Positions 40,122 through 51,530 of a stretch of DNA of 64,000 nt are shown one piece after another. Each line of letters opens with the position of its first letter. The first letter of the stretch is position 1. The stretch lies in assembly GCA_029961685.1 (NCBI GenBank), contig JARWKL010000006.1:18849276-18913275 (forward strand). The letters are read 5' to 3'. The position numbers were made by a program, and so were the translations under genes. Under the pieces are notes generated by a model. That model was not told where the DNA came from. It worked only from the letters and a program-made list of their open reading frames with translations, and searched no databases. The DNA is from Aristolochia californica (lineage: Eukaryota > Streptophyta > Magnoliopsida > Piperales > Aristolochiaceae).

Positions 40122-43100
40122 AATGAATTCATAACCCTATATATAAAAACCTAAATGAGTTTACAACCCTTTAAAATCATAGATACTTTTTGGAATGATC
40201 ATTCTCAGCGTTTGTGCATTTCCATTTTTGATGTTCAATATTTTTTCAAATCCAAACATGAGTTTTCACTCTCCTATTTTTCTTGTAAACAAAAAGATAA
40301 GGCAAATAGATCACAACAAAATGAAAATGTTAGAGTTTATATAAGAAAAAAATAAAAATAAAAAATAAATGTAAGTGAATAAAATTATATCAAGCACTAA
40401 AAATGAACACCAAAGTTTTGTTATCCATGTTTGTGAAATTCCACTTGTATAACCCCTAAAAGCTCGGTGGAGTTTTATAAGAAATAGATTTCCAATTGAT
40501 CCTAACATGTTTTAAATATGGTGGATATGCATGCCTGAAACATGTTGAAGATGGAAATGACCTAATGATCCAAAAATTTGAAGGACTAGAAAAAATTAAA
40601 TTCTCAAGTGAACGTGTTGTGGGATATTGACTAGAGCCATTCAACCCACTTTTTGCCTATCTTACAAAAAGCGGACCTAAGAATCATAGATTATCGTAAA
40701 TTTTTTGATCGATTAATGAAGTGTAACGGCTATAACTATTGTTAGAAATGACTCATGGCTTGGGAGTCAACACCCAGTTAAAAATCTCTCACCACCCCCC
40801 CCACCCCCCCCCCCCCCCCCCCCCCCCCCCTCAGCCCCTCCCTCTTCCGATGATTACAAAACCCAATATATAAAAAACTAAAAGAGTTTAAAATCCAAAA
40901 AAATCACAGATACTTTTTGGAATTATCTCTCTTAGCATTTTTCCATTTCAATTTTGGTTGTGCAAATATTTTTCAAATCCAATCTTGAGTATACACACTC
41001 CCATTTTTTTCTAAAACAAAAAGATAAGGCATATAGAACACAACAAAATGAAAATTTTAGAGTTTAAGTTTGCAAAAAAATTAAAACTATAATAAATGTA
41101 AGAGAAGAAAACTATTTCACGCACTAAAATTGAACACCGAAGTTTTTTTATCCAAGTTTGGGAAATTCCACTAATACAACCCCTAGAAACTTGGTGGAAC
41201 TTTGTAAGAAAGAGATTTCTAGTTGATCCTAACATGTTTTAAATGTGGTGGATATGCATGCCTGAGACATGTTGATGATGCAAATGACCAAATGATCCAA
41301 AACTTTCATGGAGTAGAAAAAATTAAATTCTCAAGTTTGCGTGCTATGGGAAATTTACCTGAGCCAAACAACACACTTTTTTCCTAATTTACAAAAAGCT
41401 GACCTAACAGTCATAGATCAACGTAAATGATTTGATCGATTAATGATGTGTAACAACTACAATTTATATTAGAAATGACTTATGGTTTGGGAGTCAACAC
41501 TCAGTTGAAAATGTCTCACCCCCCACTTCCGATGAAAGAAAAACCCAATATATAAAAACCTAAAAGAGTTTAAAATCCTTAAAAATCATAGATACTTTAT
41601 GAAATTATCTCTCTCTGCTTTTGAGTATTTCAATTTTGGATGTTCATTTTTTTTCAAATCCAAACTTGAGTATTCAATCTCCCATTTTTTTCGTAAGCAA
41701 AAAGATAAGGCACATAGATCACAACAAAATGAAAATTTTAGAGTTTATGTATGCAAAAAATTGAAAACTAAAATAAATTTAAATGAAAAAAATTATTTCA
41801 TGCACTAGAAATGAACACTAAAGTTTTGTTATCCATGTTTCGGAAATTCCACTAGTACAAGCCGTAATAGCTTGGTGGAATTTTAGAAGAAAGATAATTC
41901 TAATTGATCCTAACATATTTTAAATGTGGTGGATAAGCATGCCAGAAACATGTTGATGACACAAATGATCTAATGATCCAAAAATTTCTTGGAGTAGAAA
42001 AAATTAAATTCTGAAGTTAACGTGCGGTGGGATATTTACCAGAGCCAAAGAACCCACTTTTTGCCTATTTAACAAAAAGCGGAACTCACAATCAAAGATC
42101 ATCGTAAATGTTTTGATCGATCAATGATGTGTAATGGCTATAATATTTTTTAGAAATGACTTACGGTTTGGTAGTCAACACTCAGTTAAGAATGCCTCCA
42201 CCCCCCCCACTCTTCCGATGATTGTAAAACCTATATAAAAAACTAAAAGAGTTTAAAATCCTTAAAAATCACAGATACTTTTCGGAATTTTCTCTCTCAG
42301 CATTTGTGCATTTCAATTTTGGATGTTCAATTTTTTTCAAATCCAATCTTGAGTTTTCACGCTCCCATTTTTTTCTAAAATAAAAAATAAGGAAAATAGA
42401 ACCCAACAAAATGAAAATTTTAGAGTTTATGTTTGCAAAAAATTGAAAGCTATAATAAATGTAAGTGATGACAATTATTTCACGCACTAAAAATGAACAT
42501 CAAAGTTTTGATATCCATGTTTGGGAAATTCCACTAGTTCAACCCCTATAAACTTGGTGGAACTTTATAATAAAGAGATTTCTAGTTGATCCTAACATGT
42601 TTTAAATGTGGTGGATATGCATGCCTGAAACATGTTGATGATGCAAATGACCTAATTATCCAAAAAATTCATGGAGAAGAAAAACTAAATTCTATAGTTA
42701 GCGTGCGGTGGGATATTTACCTGAGCAAAACAACCCACTATTTTCCTATTTTTCAAAAAGCGGACGTAACAGTCATAGATCAATGTAAATGTTTTGATCG
42801 ATTAATGATGTGTAACAACTACAATTTTTATTTGAAATGACTTATGGTTTGGGAGTCAACACTCAGTTAAAAATGTCTCTCCTCCCACTTTCGATGAAAG
42901 CAAAACCCAATATATAAAACACTAAAATAGTTTAAAATCCTTAAAAATCACTGATACTTTTTGGAATTATCTCTCTCAGCATTTCTGCATTTCCATTTTG
43001 GATGTTCATTTTTTTTCAAATACAAACTTTGGTTTTTACTCTCCTATTTTCCCCTAAAACAAAAAGAAATGGCAAATAGATCACAAGAAAATGAAAATTT

Positions 43101-46100
43101 TACAGTTTATGTATGTAAAAAATTCAAAAAAATAACAAATGTAAGTGAAGACAATATTTTTACGCACTAAAAATGAACACCAAATTTTTGTTTTCCGTGT
43201 TTGGGAAATTCCTAGAGTACAACCCCTAATAGCATGGAGAAATTTATAAGACAGAGGTTTCTAATTGATCCTAACATGTTTTGAATGTGGTCGATATGCA
43301 TGCCTGAAACATGTTGAAGATGCAAATGACCTAATGATCCAAAAATTTCAAGTAGTAGAATAAACTAAATTCTCAATTTAACATGTTGTGGGATATTTAC
43401 CAGAGCCAAACAACCCACTTATTGCCATTTTACAAAAAGCAGACCTAACAATCATAGATCATCGTAAATGTTTTGATCGATTCATGATGTGTAATGGCTA
43501 TAATTTTTGTCAGAAATGACTTATCGTTCGGGAGTCAGCACAGAGTTCAAAATACCTCGCGCCCCTATTCGGATGATTATAAACCCTAATATATATAAAA
43601 AAAAGATTTTACATTCCTAAAAATTCATAGATACATTTTGGAATTATCTCTCTCAGCTTTTGTGCATTTCCATTCCGGATGTTCATTTTTTTTCAAATCC
43701 AAACTTGAGTTTTCACTCTCCCATTTTTCTTGTAATAAAAAAGATCAGACAAATAGATCTCAAAAAAATAAAAATTTTAGAGTTTATGTATGAAAAAAAT
43801 CAAAAACTATAAGAAATGTAAGTGAATAAAATTATTTCACGCACTAAAAATGAACACCAAAGTTTTGATGTCCATGTTTGGGAAATTCCACTAGTACAAC
43901 CCCTAATAGCTTGGTGGAATTTTATAAGAAACAAAATTAGAATTGTTCCTAACATGTTTTAAACGTGGTGGATATGCATGCCGGAAACATGTTGAAGATG
44001 CAAATGACCTAATGATCCAAAAATGTCAAGGAGTAGAAAATATTAAATTCTCAAGTTAACGTGCGGTTGGATATTTACAAGAGCCAAACAACCCACTTTT
44101 AACCTATTTTTAAAAAAGCGGACCTAACAATCATAGATCATCGAAAATGGTTTAATAGATTAATGATGTTTAACGGCTATAATTTTTGTAAGAAATGACT
44201 TATGGTTTGGGTGTCAAGACTCAGTTAAAAATGCCTCACCGCCCCTCTTCCGATAATTGCAAAATCCACTATATAAAAAACTAAAAGAGCTTAAAATCCT
44301 TAAAAATCATAGATACTTTTAGGAATTATATCTCTCAGAATTTGTGCATTTCCATTTTGGATGTTCAATTTTTTTTCAAATCCAAAATTGAGTTTTCACT
44401 CTCTCATTTTTCTCGTAATAAAAAATATAAGGCAAATAATTCACAAAAAAATAAAATTTTTAGAGTTTATGTATGCACAAAATTAAAAGATATAATAAAT
44501 GTAAGTGACGAGAATTCTTGCACGCACTAAAAATGAACACCAAAGTTTTGATATCCATGTTTGGAAAATTCCACTAGTACAACCCCATATAACTTGGTGG
44601 AACTTTATTAGAAAGAGATTTATAATTGATCCTAACATGTTTTAAATGTGGTGGATATGCATGCCTGAAACATGTTGAAGATGCAATTGACCTAATGATC
44701 CAAAAATTTCAAGGAGTAGAAAAAATTAAATTCTCAAGTTAACGTGCGGTGGGATACTTACCTGTGTCAAAAAATCCACTTTTTGCCTATTTTACAAAAA
44801 GCGGACCTATCAATCATAGATCATCATCAATGTTTTGATCGATTCAGGTCGTGTAATGGCTATAATTTTTTTAAGAAATGACTTATGGTTAGGGAGTCAA
44901 CACTCAGTTAAAAAATGCCACGCCCCCCTCTTCCAATGATAGAAAAACTCAATATATAAAAAACTGAAAGAATTTACATTCCTAAAAAATCACAGATACT
45001 TTTTGGAATTATCTCTCTCAGTATTTGTCCATTTCCATTTTGGATGTTCAATTTTTTTTCAAATCCAAACTTTAGTTTTTACTCTCCCATTTTTCTCGTA
45101 AATAAAAAGATAAGGCATTTTGATCACAACAAAATGAAATTTTAGAGTTTATTTACGCAAAAAATTGAAAACAATAAAAAATGTAAGTGAAAAAAAATTA
45201 TATCACACACTAAAAATGAACACCAATGTTTTGTTATCCATGTTTGGGAAATTCCACTAGTACAACCCCAAATAGCTTGGTGGAACTTTATAAGAAAGAG
45301 ATTTCTAATTGATCCAAATATGTTCTAAATGTGGTGGATATGCGTGCCTGAAATATGCTGAAGATGCAAATGACTTAATGAACCAAAAATTTCAAGGACT
45401 AGAAAAATTTAAATTCTCGAGTTAATTTGTGGTGGGATACTTATCTGAGCCAAACAACCCACTTTTTGCCTATTTTACAAAAAGTGGACCTAACATTCAT
45501 AGATCATCGTAAATGTTTTGGTTGATTAATGAAGTGTAACGGCTACAACTTTTTTTTAGAAATGACTTATGGTTAGGGAGTCAACAATCAGTTAAAAATG
45601 CCTCGTCCCCCCCTCTCCCAATGATTGCAAAACCCTATATATAAAAAACTAATAGAGTTTAGAATCCTTAAAAATCACAGATACTTTTTGGAATTATCTC
45701 TCTCAGCATTTGTGCATTTTTTTTCGATGTTCAATTTTTTTTCAAATACAAAATTCAATTTTCACTCTCCCATTTTTCTAGCAAACAAAAAGATAAGGCA
45801 AATAGATCACTACAAAACTAAAATTTTAGAGTTTATGTATGCAAAAAATTGAAAACTATAATAAATGTTAGAGAAGGAAATTCTTTCACCCACTAAAAAT
45901 GAACGTCAATGTTTTGTTATCCATGTTTGGGAAATTCCACTAGTACAACCCCTAATAACTTGGTCGAACTTTATAAGAAAGAGATTTCTAATTGATCCAA
46001 ATATATTTTAAATGTGGTGGATATGCATGCCTGTAACATGTTGATGCTGCAAGTGACCTAATGAGCTAAAAATTTCAAGGAGTAGAAAAAATTAAATTCT

Positions 46101-46300
46101 CTATTTAACATACGGTGGGATATTTACCAGAGCCAAACAACCCACTTTTTGCCAATTTTAGAAAAAGGCGACCTAACAATCATTGATCATCATAAATGTT
46201 TTGATCGATTAATGATGTGTAACGGCTATAATTTTTGTTACAAGTGACTTACGTTTTGGGAGTCAACACTTATTTAAAAATGCCTCGCTCCTCTTCGTCC
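40122..46300 (+). repeat. HOR copy B, nine monomers, 6179 bp
   Basis: Anchors are at 40122, 40849, 41531, 42217, 42893, 43572, 44252, 44935 and 45620. Types run 1 to 8 followed by a 9/11 fusion. Useful tags are: type 2, CCAATCTTGAGT and TCTAAAACAAAAAG; type 3, GATGAAAGAAAAACCC with TTTAGAAGAAAG and ATTTAACAAAAAGC; type 4, CACGCTCCCATTTTTTTC; type 5, GATGAAAGC with TCACTGATAC; type 6, CATTCCGGATG and AGATCAGACAAATAGATC; type 7, TAATAAAAAATATAAGGC; type 8, AATGATAGAAAAAC and TTTATTTACGC; type 9, missing CCATTTTGG. Confidence 0.78.
40795..40830 (+). repeat. Poly-C tract, 8 C + A + 27 C (HOR type 2, copy B)
   Basis: Longest tract inside the HOR domain. A CAGCCCCTCC spacer separates it from the anchor at 40849. 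Confidence 0.94.
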
Positions 46301-48973
46301 GATGAATGCAAAACCCTATATATAAAAAAATAAATGAGTTTACTCCCCTTTAAAATCACAGATTCTTTTTGGAATTATCATGCTCATCGTTTGTGCATTT
46401 CCATTTTGGATGTTCAATTTTTTTTCTTATCCAAACATGCGTTTACACTCTCCTATTTTTCTCGCAAACAAAAAGATAAGGCAAATAAATAGATCACAAA
46501 AAAAATAAAGATGCTAGAGTTTATGTATGCAAAAGATATAAGACTAAAATAAATGTAAGTGAATAAAATTATTTCACGCATTAAAAATGAACACCAAAGT
46601 TTTGTTATCAATGTTTGAGAAATTCGACTAGTACAACCCCTAATAGCTCAGTAGAGTTTGATAAGAAATATATTTCTAATTGATCCTAACATGTTTTAAA
46701 TGTGTTAGATATGCATGCCTAAAACATATTGAAGATGCAAATGACCTAATGATCCAAAAATTTGAAGGACTAGAAAAAATTAAATTCTCAAGGGAACGTG
46801 CAGTGGGATATTTACTAGAGCCATTCAACCTACTTTTTGCCTATTTCACAAAAAGCGGACCTAAGAATCATAAATGTAAATGTTTCGATCGATTAATGAA
46901 GTGTAACGGCTATAGTTATTGTTAGATTTGACTTACGGTTTGGGAGTCTACACTTAGTTAAAAATATCTCACCCCCCTCTTCCGATGATTGCAAATCCCA
47001 ATATATAAAAAACTAAAAGAGTTTAAAATCCTTAAAAATCACAGATACTTTTTGGAATTATCTCTATCAGCTTTTGTGCATTTCAATTTTGGTTTTTCAA
47101 TTTTTTTTCAAATCCAATCTTTAGTTTTCACGCTCCCATTTTTTTTCTAAAACAAAAAGATAAGGCATATAAAACACAACAAAATGAAAATTTTAGAGTT
47201 TATGTTTGCAAAAAAATTAAAACTATAATAAATAGAAGAGAAGAAAACTATTTCACACACTAAAAATGAACACCGAAATTTTATTATCATTGTTTGGGAA
47301 ATTCCACAAGTACAACCCCTAAAAACTTGGTGGAACTTTATAAGAAAGAGATTTCTAGTTGATCCTAACATGTTTTAAATGTGGTGGATATGCATGCCTG
47401 AAACATGTTGATATTTAACGTGCGGTGGGATATTTACCTGAGCCAAACAACCCACTTTTTTCCTATTTTAAAAAAAGCAGACCTAACAGTCATAGATCAA
47501 CGTAAATGTTTTGATCGATTAATGATGTGTAACAACTACAATTTTTATTAGAAATTACTTATGGTTCTAGAGTCAAAAATCAGTTAAAAATGTCTCACCC
47601 CCCACTTTTGATGAAAGCAAAACCCAATATATAAAAAAATAAAAGAGTTTTAAATCCTTAAAATCACAGAAACTTTAAGAAATTATCTCTCTCCGCATTT
47701 GTGCATTTCAATTTTGGATGTTCATTTTTTTTTTCAAATCCAAACTTGTGTATTCAGTCTCCCATTTTTCTCGTAAACAAAAAGATAAGGCACATAGATT
47801 ACAACAAAATGAAAATTTTAGAGTTTGTGTATGAAAAAAATTGAAAACTATAAAAAATTTTAGTGAAGAAAATTATTTCACGCACTAAAAATGAACACCA
47901 AAGTTTTATTATCCATGTTTCGGAAATTCCACTAGTACAATCCGTAATAGCTTGGTGGAATTTTAGAAGAAAGAGATTTCTAATTGATCCTAACATGTTT
48001 TAAATGTGGTGGATAAGCATGCCGGAACATGTTGATTATACAAATGACCTAATGATCCAAACATTTCAAAGAGTAGAAAAAATTAAATTTTGAAGTTAAT
48101 ATGAGTTGGGATATTTACCCGAGCCAAAGAACCCACTTTTTGCCTATTTAACAAAAAGCGGACCTCACAATCAAAGATCATCGTAAATGTTTTGATCGAT
48201 TAATGATGTGTAATGGCTATAATATTTGTTAGAAATGACTTACGATTTGGTAGACAACACTCAGTTAAAAATATCTCACCCCCTCTTCCGATGATTGCAA
48301 AACCCAAAATATAAAAATTTAAGAGAGTTTAAAATCCTTAAAAATCAAAGATAATTTTTGGAATTATCTTTCTCAGCATTTGTGCATTTCAAAATTTTAA
48401 TGCTCAATTTTTTTTCAAATCCAATATTGAGTTTTCACGCTCCTATTTTTTTCTAAATCAAAAAGAAACGGCAAATAGAACAAAACAAAATGAAAATTTT
48501 AGAGTTTATGTTTGCAAAAAAATTTAAAACTAAAATAAATGTAAGAGAAGAAAACTATTTCACGCACTAAAAATGAACACCGAAGTTTTGTTATCCAAGT
48601 TTTGTAAATTCCACTAGTAAAACCCCTAAAAACATGGCGGAACCTTATAAGAAAGATATTTCTAGTTGACCCTAACATGTTTTAAATGTGGTGGATATGC
48701 ATGCCTGAAACATGTTGATAATGCAAATGACCTAATGATCCAAAAATTTCATGGAGAAGAAAAAACTAAATTCTCAAGTTAGTGTGCAGTGGGATATTTA
48801 CCTGAGCCAAACAACCCACTTTTTTCCTATTTTACAAAAAGTAAACCCAACTATCATAGATCAGTGTAAATGTTTTGATCGATTAATGATGTGTAATAAC
48901 TACAATTTTTCTTTGAAATGACTTATGGTTTGGGAGTCAACACTTAGTTAAAAATGTCTCTCCCCCCACTTCC

Positions 48974-49649
48974 GATGAAATCAAAACCCAATACATAAAA
49001 AACTAAAAAAGAGTTTAAAATCCTTAAAAGTCACTGATACTTTTTGGAATAATCTCTCTCAGCACTTGTGCAATTTCCATTATGGATGTTCATTTATTTT
49101 TCAAATCCAAACTTCAGTATTCAGTATCCCATTTTTCTCGTAAACAAAAAGATAAGGCTCATAAATCTGAACAAAATGAAAATTTTAGAGTTTATGTATA
49201 TAAAAAATTGAAAACTATAATAAGTTTAAGTGAAGAAAATTATTTCATGCACTAAAAATGAACACCAAAGTTTTGTTATCCATGTTTCGAAAATTCCACT
49301 AGTACAACCCCTAATAGCTTGGTGAAATTTTAGAAGAAAGAGATTTCTAATTAATCCTAACATTCTTTAAATGTGGTGGATAAGCATGCCAGAAACATGT
49401 TGATGGTGCAAATGACCTAATGATCCAAACATTTCAAGGAGTAGAAAAAAGTAAATTTTGAAGTTAACGTGCGGTGGGATATTTACCAGAGCCAAAGAAC
49501 CCACTTTTTGCCTATTTAACAAAAAGCGGACCTCAAGATCAAAGATCATCGTAAATGTTTTGATCGATTAATGATGTGTAATGGCTATAATATTTTTTAG
49601 AAATTACTTATGGTTTGGGAGTCAACACTCAGTTAACAAAAACCACGCC

Positions 49650-49686
<37 letters not shown>

Positions 49687-50195
49687 TCTCAGCATTTATG
49701 CATTTCCATTTTGGATGTTCAATTTTTTAGCAAATCCAAACTTGGCTTTTCACTCTCCCATTTTTCTCATAAAAAATAGATAAGGCAAATAGATCACAAC
49801 AAAATGAAAATTTTGGATTTTATGTAGGCAAAAAATTGAAAACTAAAATAAATGTAAGTGAAAAAACTATTTCACGCATTAAAAATGAACACCAAAGTTT
49901 TGTTATACTCTTTTGAGAAATTCCACTAGTAAAACCCCTAATAGCTTGGTGGAATTTTATAAGATAGAGATTTCTAATTGATCCTTACATGTTTTAAATG
50001 TAGTGGATATGCATGCTTGAAACATGTTGAACTAGTGGAATTTACTAGAGCCAAACAACCCACTTTTTGTGTATTTTACAAAAAGCGGACCTAACAATCT
50101 TATATGATGTGTAAAGGCTATAATTTTTGTTAGAAATAACTTTTGGTTTGGGAGTCAACACTCAGAAAAAAATGACTAACCACCCCCCCTCTTCT
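48974..50195 (+). repeat. Monomer pair with anchor loss and extra deletions, 1222 bp
   Basis: After the C-tract at 49651-49684 the sequence resumes at TCTCTCAGCATTT, about 85-90 bp into the next unit, so the anchor and the TATATAAAAA stretch are gone. The same second unit has two more gaps. At about 50030, CATGTTGAAC is joined to TAGTGGAATTTACTAGAGCC (about 95 bp missing). At about 50103, AATCTTA is joined to TATGATGTG (about 45 bp missing). This is the most eroded unit pair in the window. Confidence 0.85.
49651..49684 (+). repeat. Poly-C tract, 34 C, at a deletion junction
   Basis: The tract is bordered on the right by TCTCTCAGC, which normally lies about 85-90 bp past the anchor. The first part of the next unit has been lost with one endpoint in the tract. 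Confidence 0.94.
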
Positions 50196-51508
50196 GATGA
50201 TTGCAAAACCCAATATATAAAAACACTAATAGAGTTTAAAATCCTTAAAAGTAAAAGATACTATTTGGAATTATCTCTCTCAGTATTTGTGCATTTCCAT
50301 TTTGGATGTTCAATTGTTTTTCAAATCCAAACTTGAGTTTTCACTCTCCCACTTTTCTCTAAAACAGAAAGATAAGGCAAATAGATCAAAACAAAATGAA
50401 AATTTTAGAGTTTATGTATGCAAAAAATTGAAAAAATAATAAATGTAAGTGAAGACAATTATTTCACGCACTAAAAATGAACACCAAAGTTTTGTTATGC
50501 ATGTTAGGGAAATTCCAGTAGTACAACCCCTAATAACTTGATGGAACTTTATAAGAAAGAGATTTCTAATTGATCCTAACATGTTTTAAATGTGGGGGAT
50601 ATGCATGCCTGAAACATGTTGAAGATGAAAATCACCTAATGATCCAAAAATTTGGAGTAGAAAAAATTAAATTCTCAAGTTAATGTGCGGTGGGATATTT
50701 ACCTGAGCCAAACAACACACGTTTTGCCTATTTTACAAAAAATGGACCTAACAGGCACAGATCATCGTAAATGTTTTGATCAATTAATGATGTGTAATGG
50801 CTATAATTTTTTTTATAAATGACTTATGGTTTGGGAGTCAACACTCAGTTAACAATGTCTCACCCACCACTTCTAATGAAGGCAAAATCCAATATATAAA
50901 AAAACTAAAAGAGATTAAAATCCTTAAAAATCACTGATACTTTTTTGAATTATCACTCTCACCATTTGTGCATTTCCATTTGGGATGTTCAATTTTTTTT
51001 CAAATCCAAACATGAGTTTTCACTCTCACAACAAAATAAAAATTCAAGAGTTTATGTATACAAAAAATTGAAAACTATTATAAATGTAAGTGAAGAAAAC
51101 TATTTCACGCACTAAAAATTAACACCAAAGTTTTGTTATGCATGTTTGGGAAATTCCACTAGTACAACCCCTAATAGCTTTGTGGAATTTTATAAGAAAG
51201 AGATTTCTAATTGATCATAACATATTTTAAATGTGGTGCATAAGCATGCCGGAAACATGTTGATGATGCAAATGACCTAATGATCCAAAAATTTCAAGGA
51301 CTAGAAAAAATTAAATTCTCACGTTAACGTGCGGTGGGATATTTACCAGAGCCAGATAACCCACTTTTTTCTTATTTTACAAAAAGCGGACCTAACTATC
51401 AATGATCATCATAAATGTTTTAATCGATTAATGATGTGTAACGGCTATAATTTTTGGTAGAAATGACTTACGGTTTGGGAGTCAACACTGAGTTAAAAAT
51501 TCCTTGGT

Positions 51509-51530
51509 CCCCCCCCCCCCCCCCCCCCCC
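51509..51530 (+). repeat. Poly-C tract, 22 C
   Basis: Follows TTCCTTGGT and precedes a slightly altered anchor (TCGTATGATTAC) at 51539. Confidence 0.94.

Larger units (their letters stand above)
46301..50195 (+). repeat. HOR copy C, types 1-5 then disrupted
   Basis: Anchors are at 46301, 46984, 47610, 48290 and 48974, matching copy B types 1, 2, 3, 4 and 5 at offsets of 6179, 6135, 6079, 6073 and 6081 bp. The type 3 tags TTTAGAAGAAAG and ATTTAACAAAAAGC recur at about 47955 and 48146. They also recur in the unit anchored at 48974 (about 49330 and 49516), so the tail of that unit looks like type 3, not type 5. The HOR then ends at a 34-C tract and a deletion. About 75 bp are missing near 47411 (CATGTTGAT joined to ATTTAACGTG). 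Confidence 0.75.
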
